Positions 63,915 to 64,000 of a stretch of 64,000 nt of DNA are shown here, piece after piece; position 1 is the first letter of the stretch, and each line of letters starts with the position of its first letter. Position numbers and translations under genes: made by a program. Under the pieces are notes generated by a model. The model was given only the letters and a program-made list of their open reading frames with translations. It did no database searches and was not told the DNA's origin. The DNA is from Kushneria indalinina DSM 14324 (GTDB lineage: Bacteria > Pseudomonadota > Gammaproteobacteria > Pseudomonadales > Halomonadaceae), in assembly GCF_003385845.1 (NCBI RefSeq), contig NZ_QRDJ01000009.1, forward strand, positions 278,510 through 342,509, written 5' to 3'.

Positions 63915-64000
63915 GATATAAGGGCCGCCTGTGGCGGGAGTTATAGGCCATGAGCCCAGAAAACACCGGGACTGAGGCTAAATGCGACTATTCGCAACAA
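63912..64000 (+). mobile_element. Possible end of an inserted element interrupting lacZ (partial)
   Basis: The sequence after the last LacZ codon is unrelated to beta-galactosidase in all frames. It contains a short hairpin CCGCC-TGT-GGCGG (63925-63937), a ribosome-binding-like CGGGAG and then ATG at 63950 with an open frame to the window edge (MSPENTGTEAKCDYSQQ). This is the layout expected at the left end of an insertion sequence with its transposase start, but I do not recognise the terminal sequence or the protein. Deletion or inversion joining is an alternative. Confidence 0.35.

Overview
The window is high-GC gammaproteobacterial DNA. Its gene content (many ABC and secondary transporters, Tat-exported periplasmic proteins, tripartite tricarboxylate transport, hydantoinase-type catabolism) and protein composition fit a halophilic Halomonadaceae member such as Halomonas, Kushneria or Chromohalobacter. 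This placement is inference from gene content; no rRNA or tRNA lies in the window. No CRISPR array or phage was seen. The only mobile-DNA sign is a break in lacZ at the right edge.

Region 1 (1-15.96 kb) is a mostly minus-strand nitrogen-compound catabolic island. It holds a family-5 peptide-type ABC importer (two permeases, Tat-exported binding protein), three DAO-family FAD oxidoreductases, a HAD-family hydrolase, an aldehyde dehydrogenase and a hydantoinase/oxoprolinase A+B pair, with a divergent IclR regulator at its head. A plus-strand GNAT acetyltransferase interrupts it. Region 2 (16-21.9 kb) has a Tat-exported aldo/keto reductase, then a probable sugar-acid module: a 3-hydroxyacyl-CoA-dehydrogenase-fold enzyme of gulonate-dehydrogenase type, a TIM-barrel isomerase, a GntP-type permease and a divergent LysR regulator. 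Region 3 (22-27.7 kb) has an aminotransferase, a Bcr/CflA drug exporter and a Fe-siderophore/B12-type ABC importer. Region 4 (27.7-32.8 kb) is a GntR regulator divergent from a PdxA-family dehydrogenase and a TctC-TctB-TctA transporter.

Region 5 (33-48.6 kb) is mixed: a TupA-like ATP-grasp protein, RhtB-type exporter, YliI-type aldose dehydrogenase, unusual zinc-ribbon metallo-beta-lactamase-fold protein, GH15 glucoamylase-like enzyme, TauE/SafE permease, aldo/keto reductase, YfcC-type carrier, a lipoprotein, the S-methylmethionine pair mmuP-mmuM, a DMT exporter with divergent LysR, and yjdM.

Region 6 (48.7-64 kb) is devoted to plant-type oligosaccharides. Two closely related GPH-family sugar symporters flank a GH51 arabinofuranosidase. 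After csaA and an HD hydrolase, an IclR regulator diverges from a binding protein-permease-permease-alpha-galactosidase-ATPase-beta-galactosidase operon. The enzymes lack signal peptides, so import precedes intracellular hydrolysis. The beta-galactosidase is cut after residue 490, between its two catalytic glutamates.

The most striking non-genic signal is two perfect 16-bp parS (ParB-binding) sequences, one inside an oxidoreductase gene, plus a one-mismatch third copy. They suggest that this accessory-looking region lies in the origin-proximal, ParB-organised part of the chromosome.
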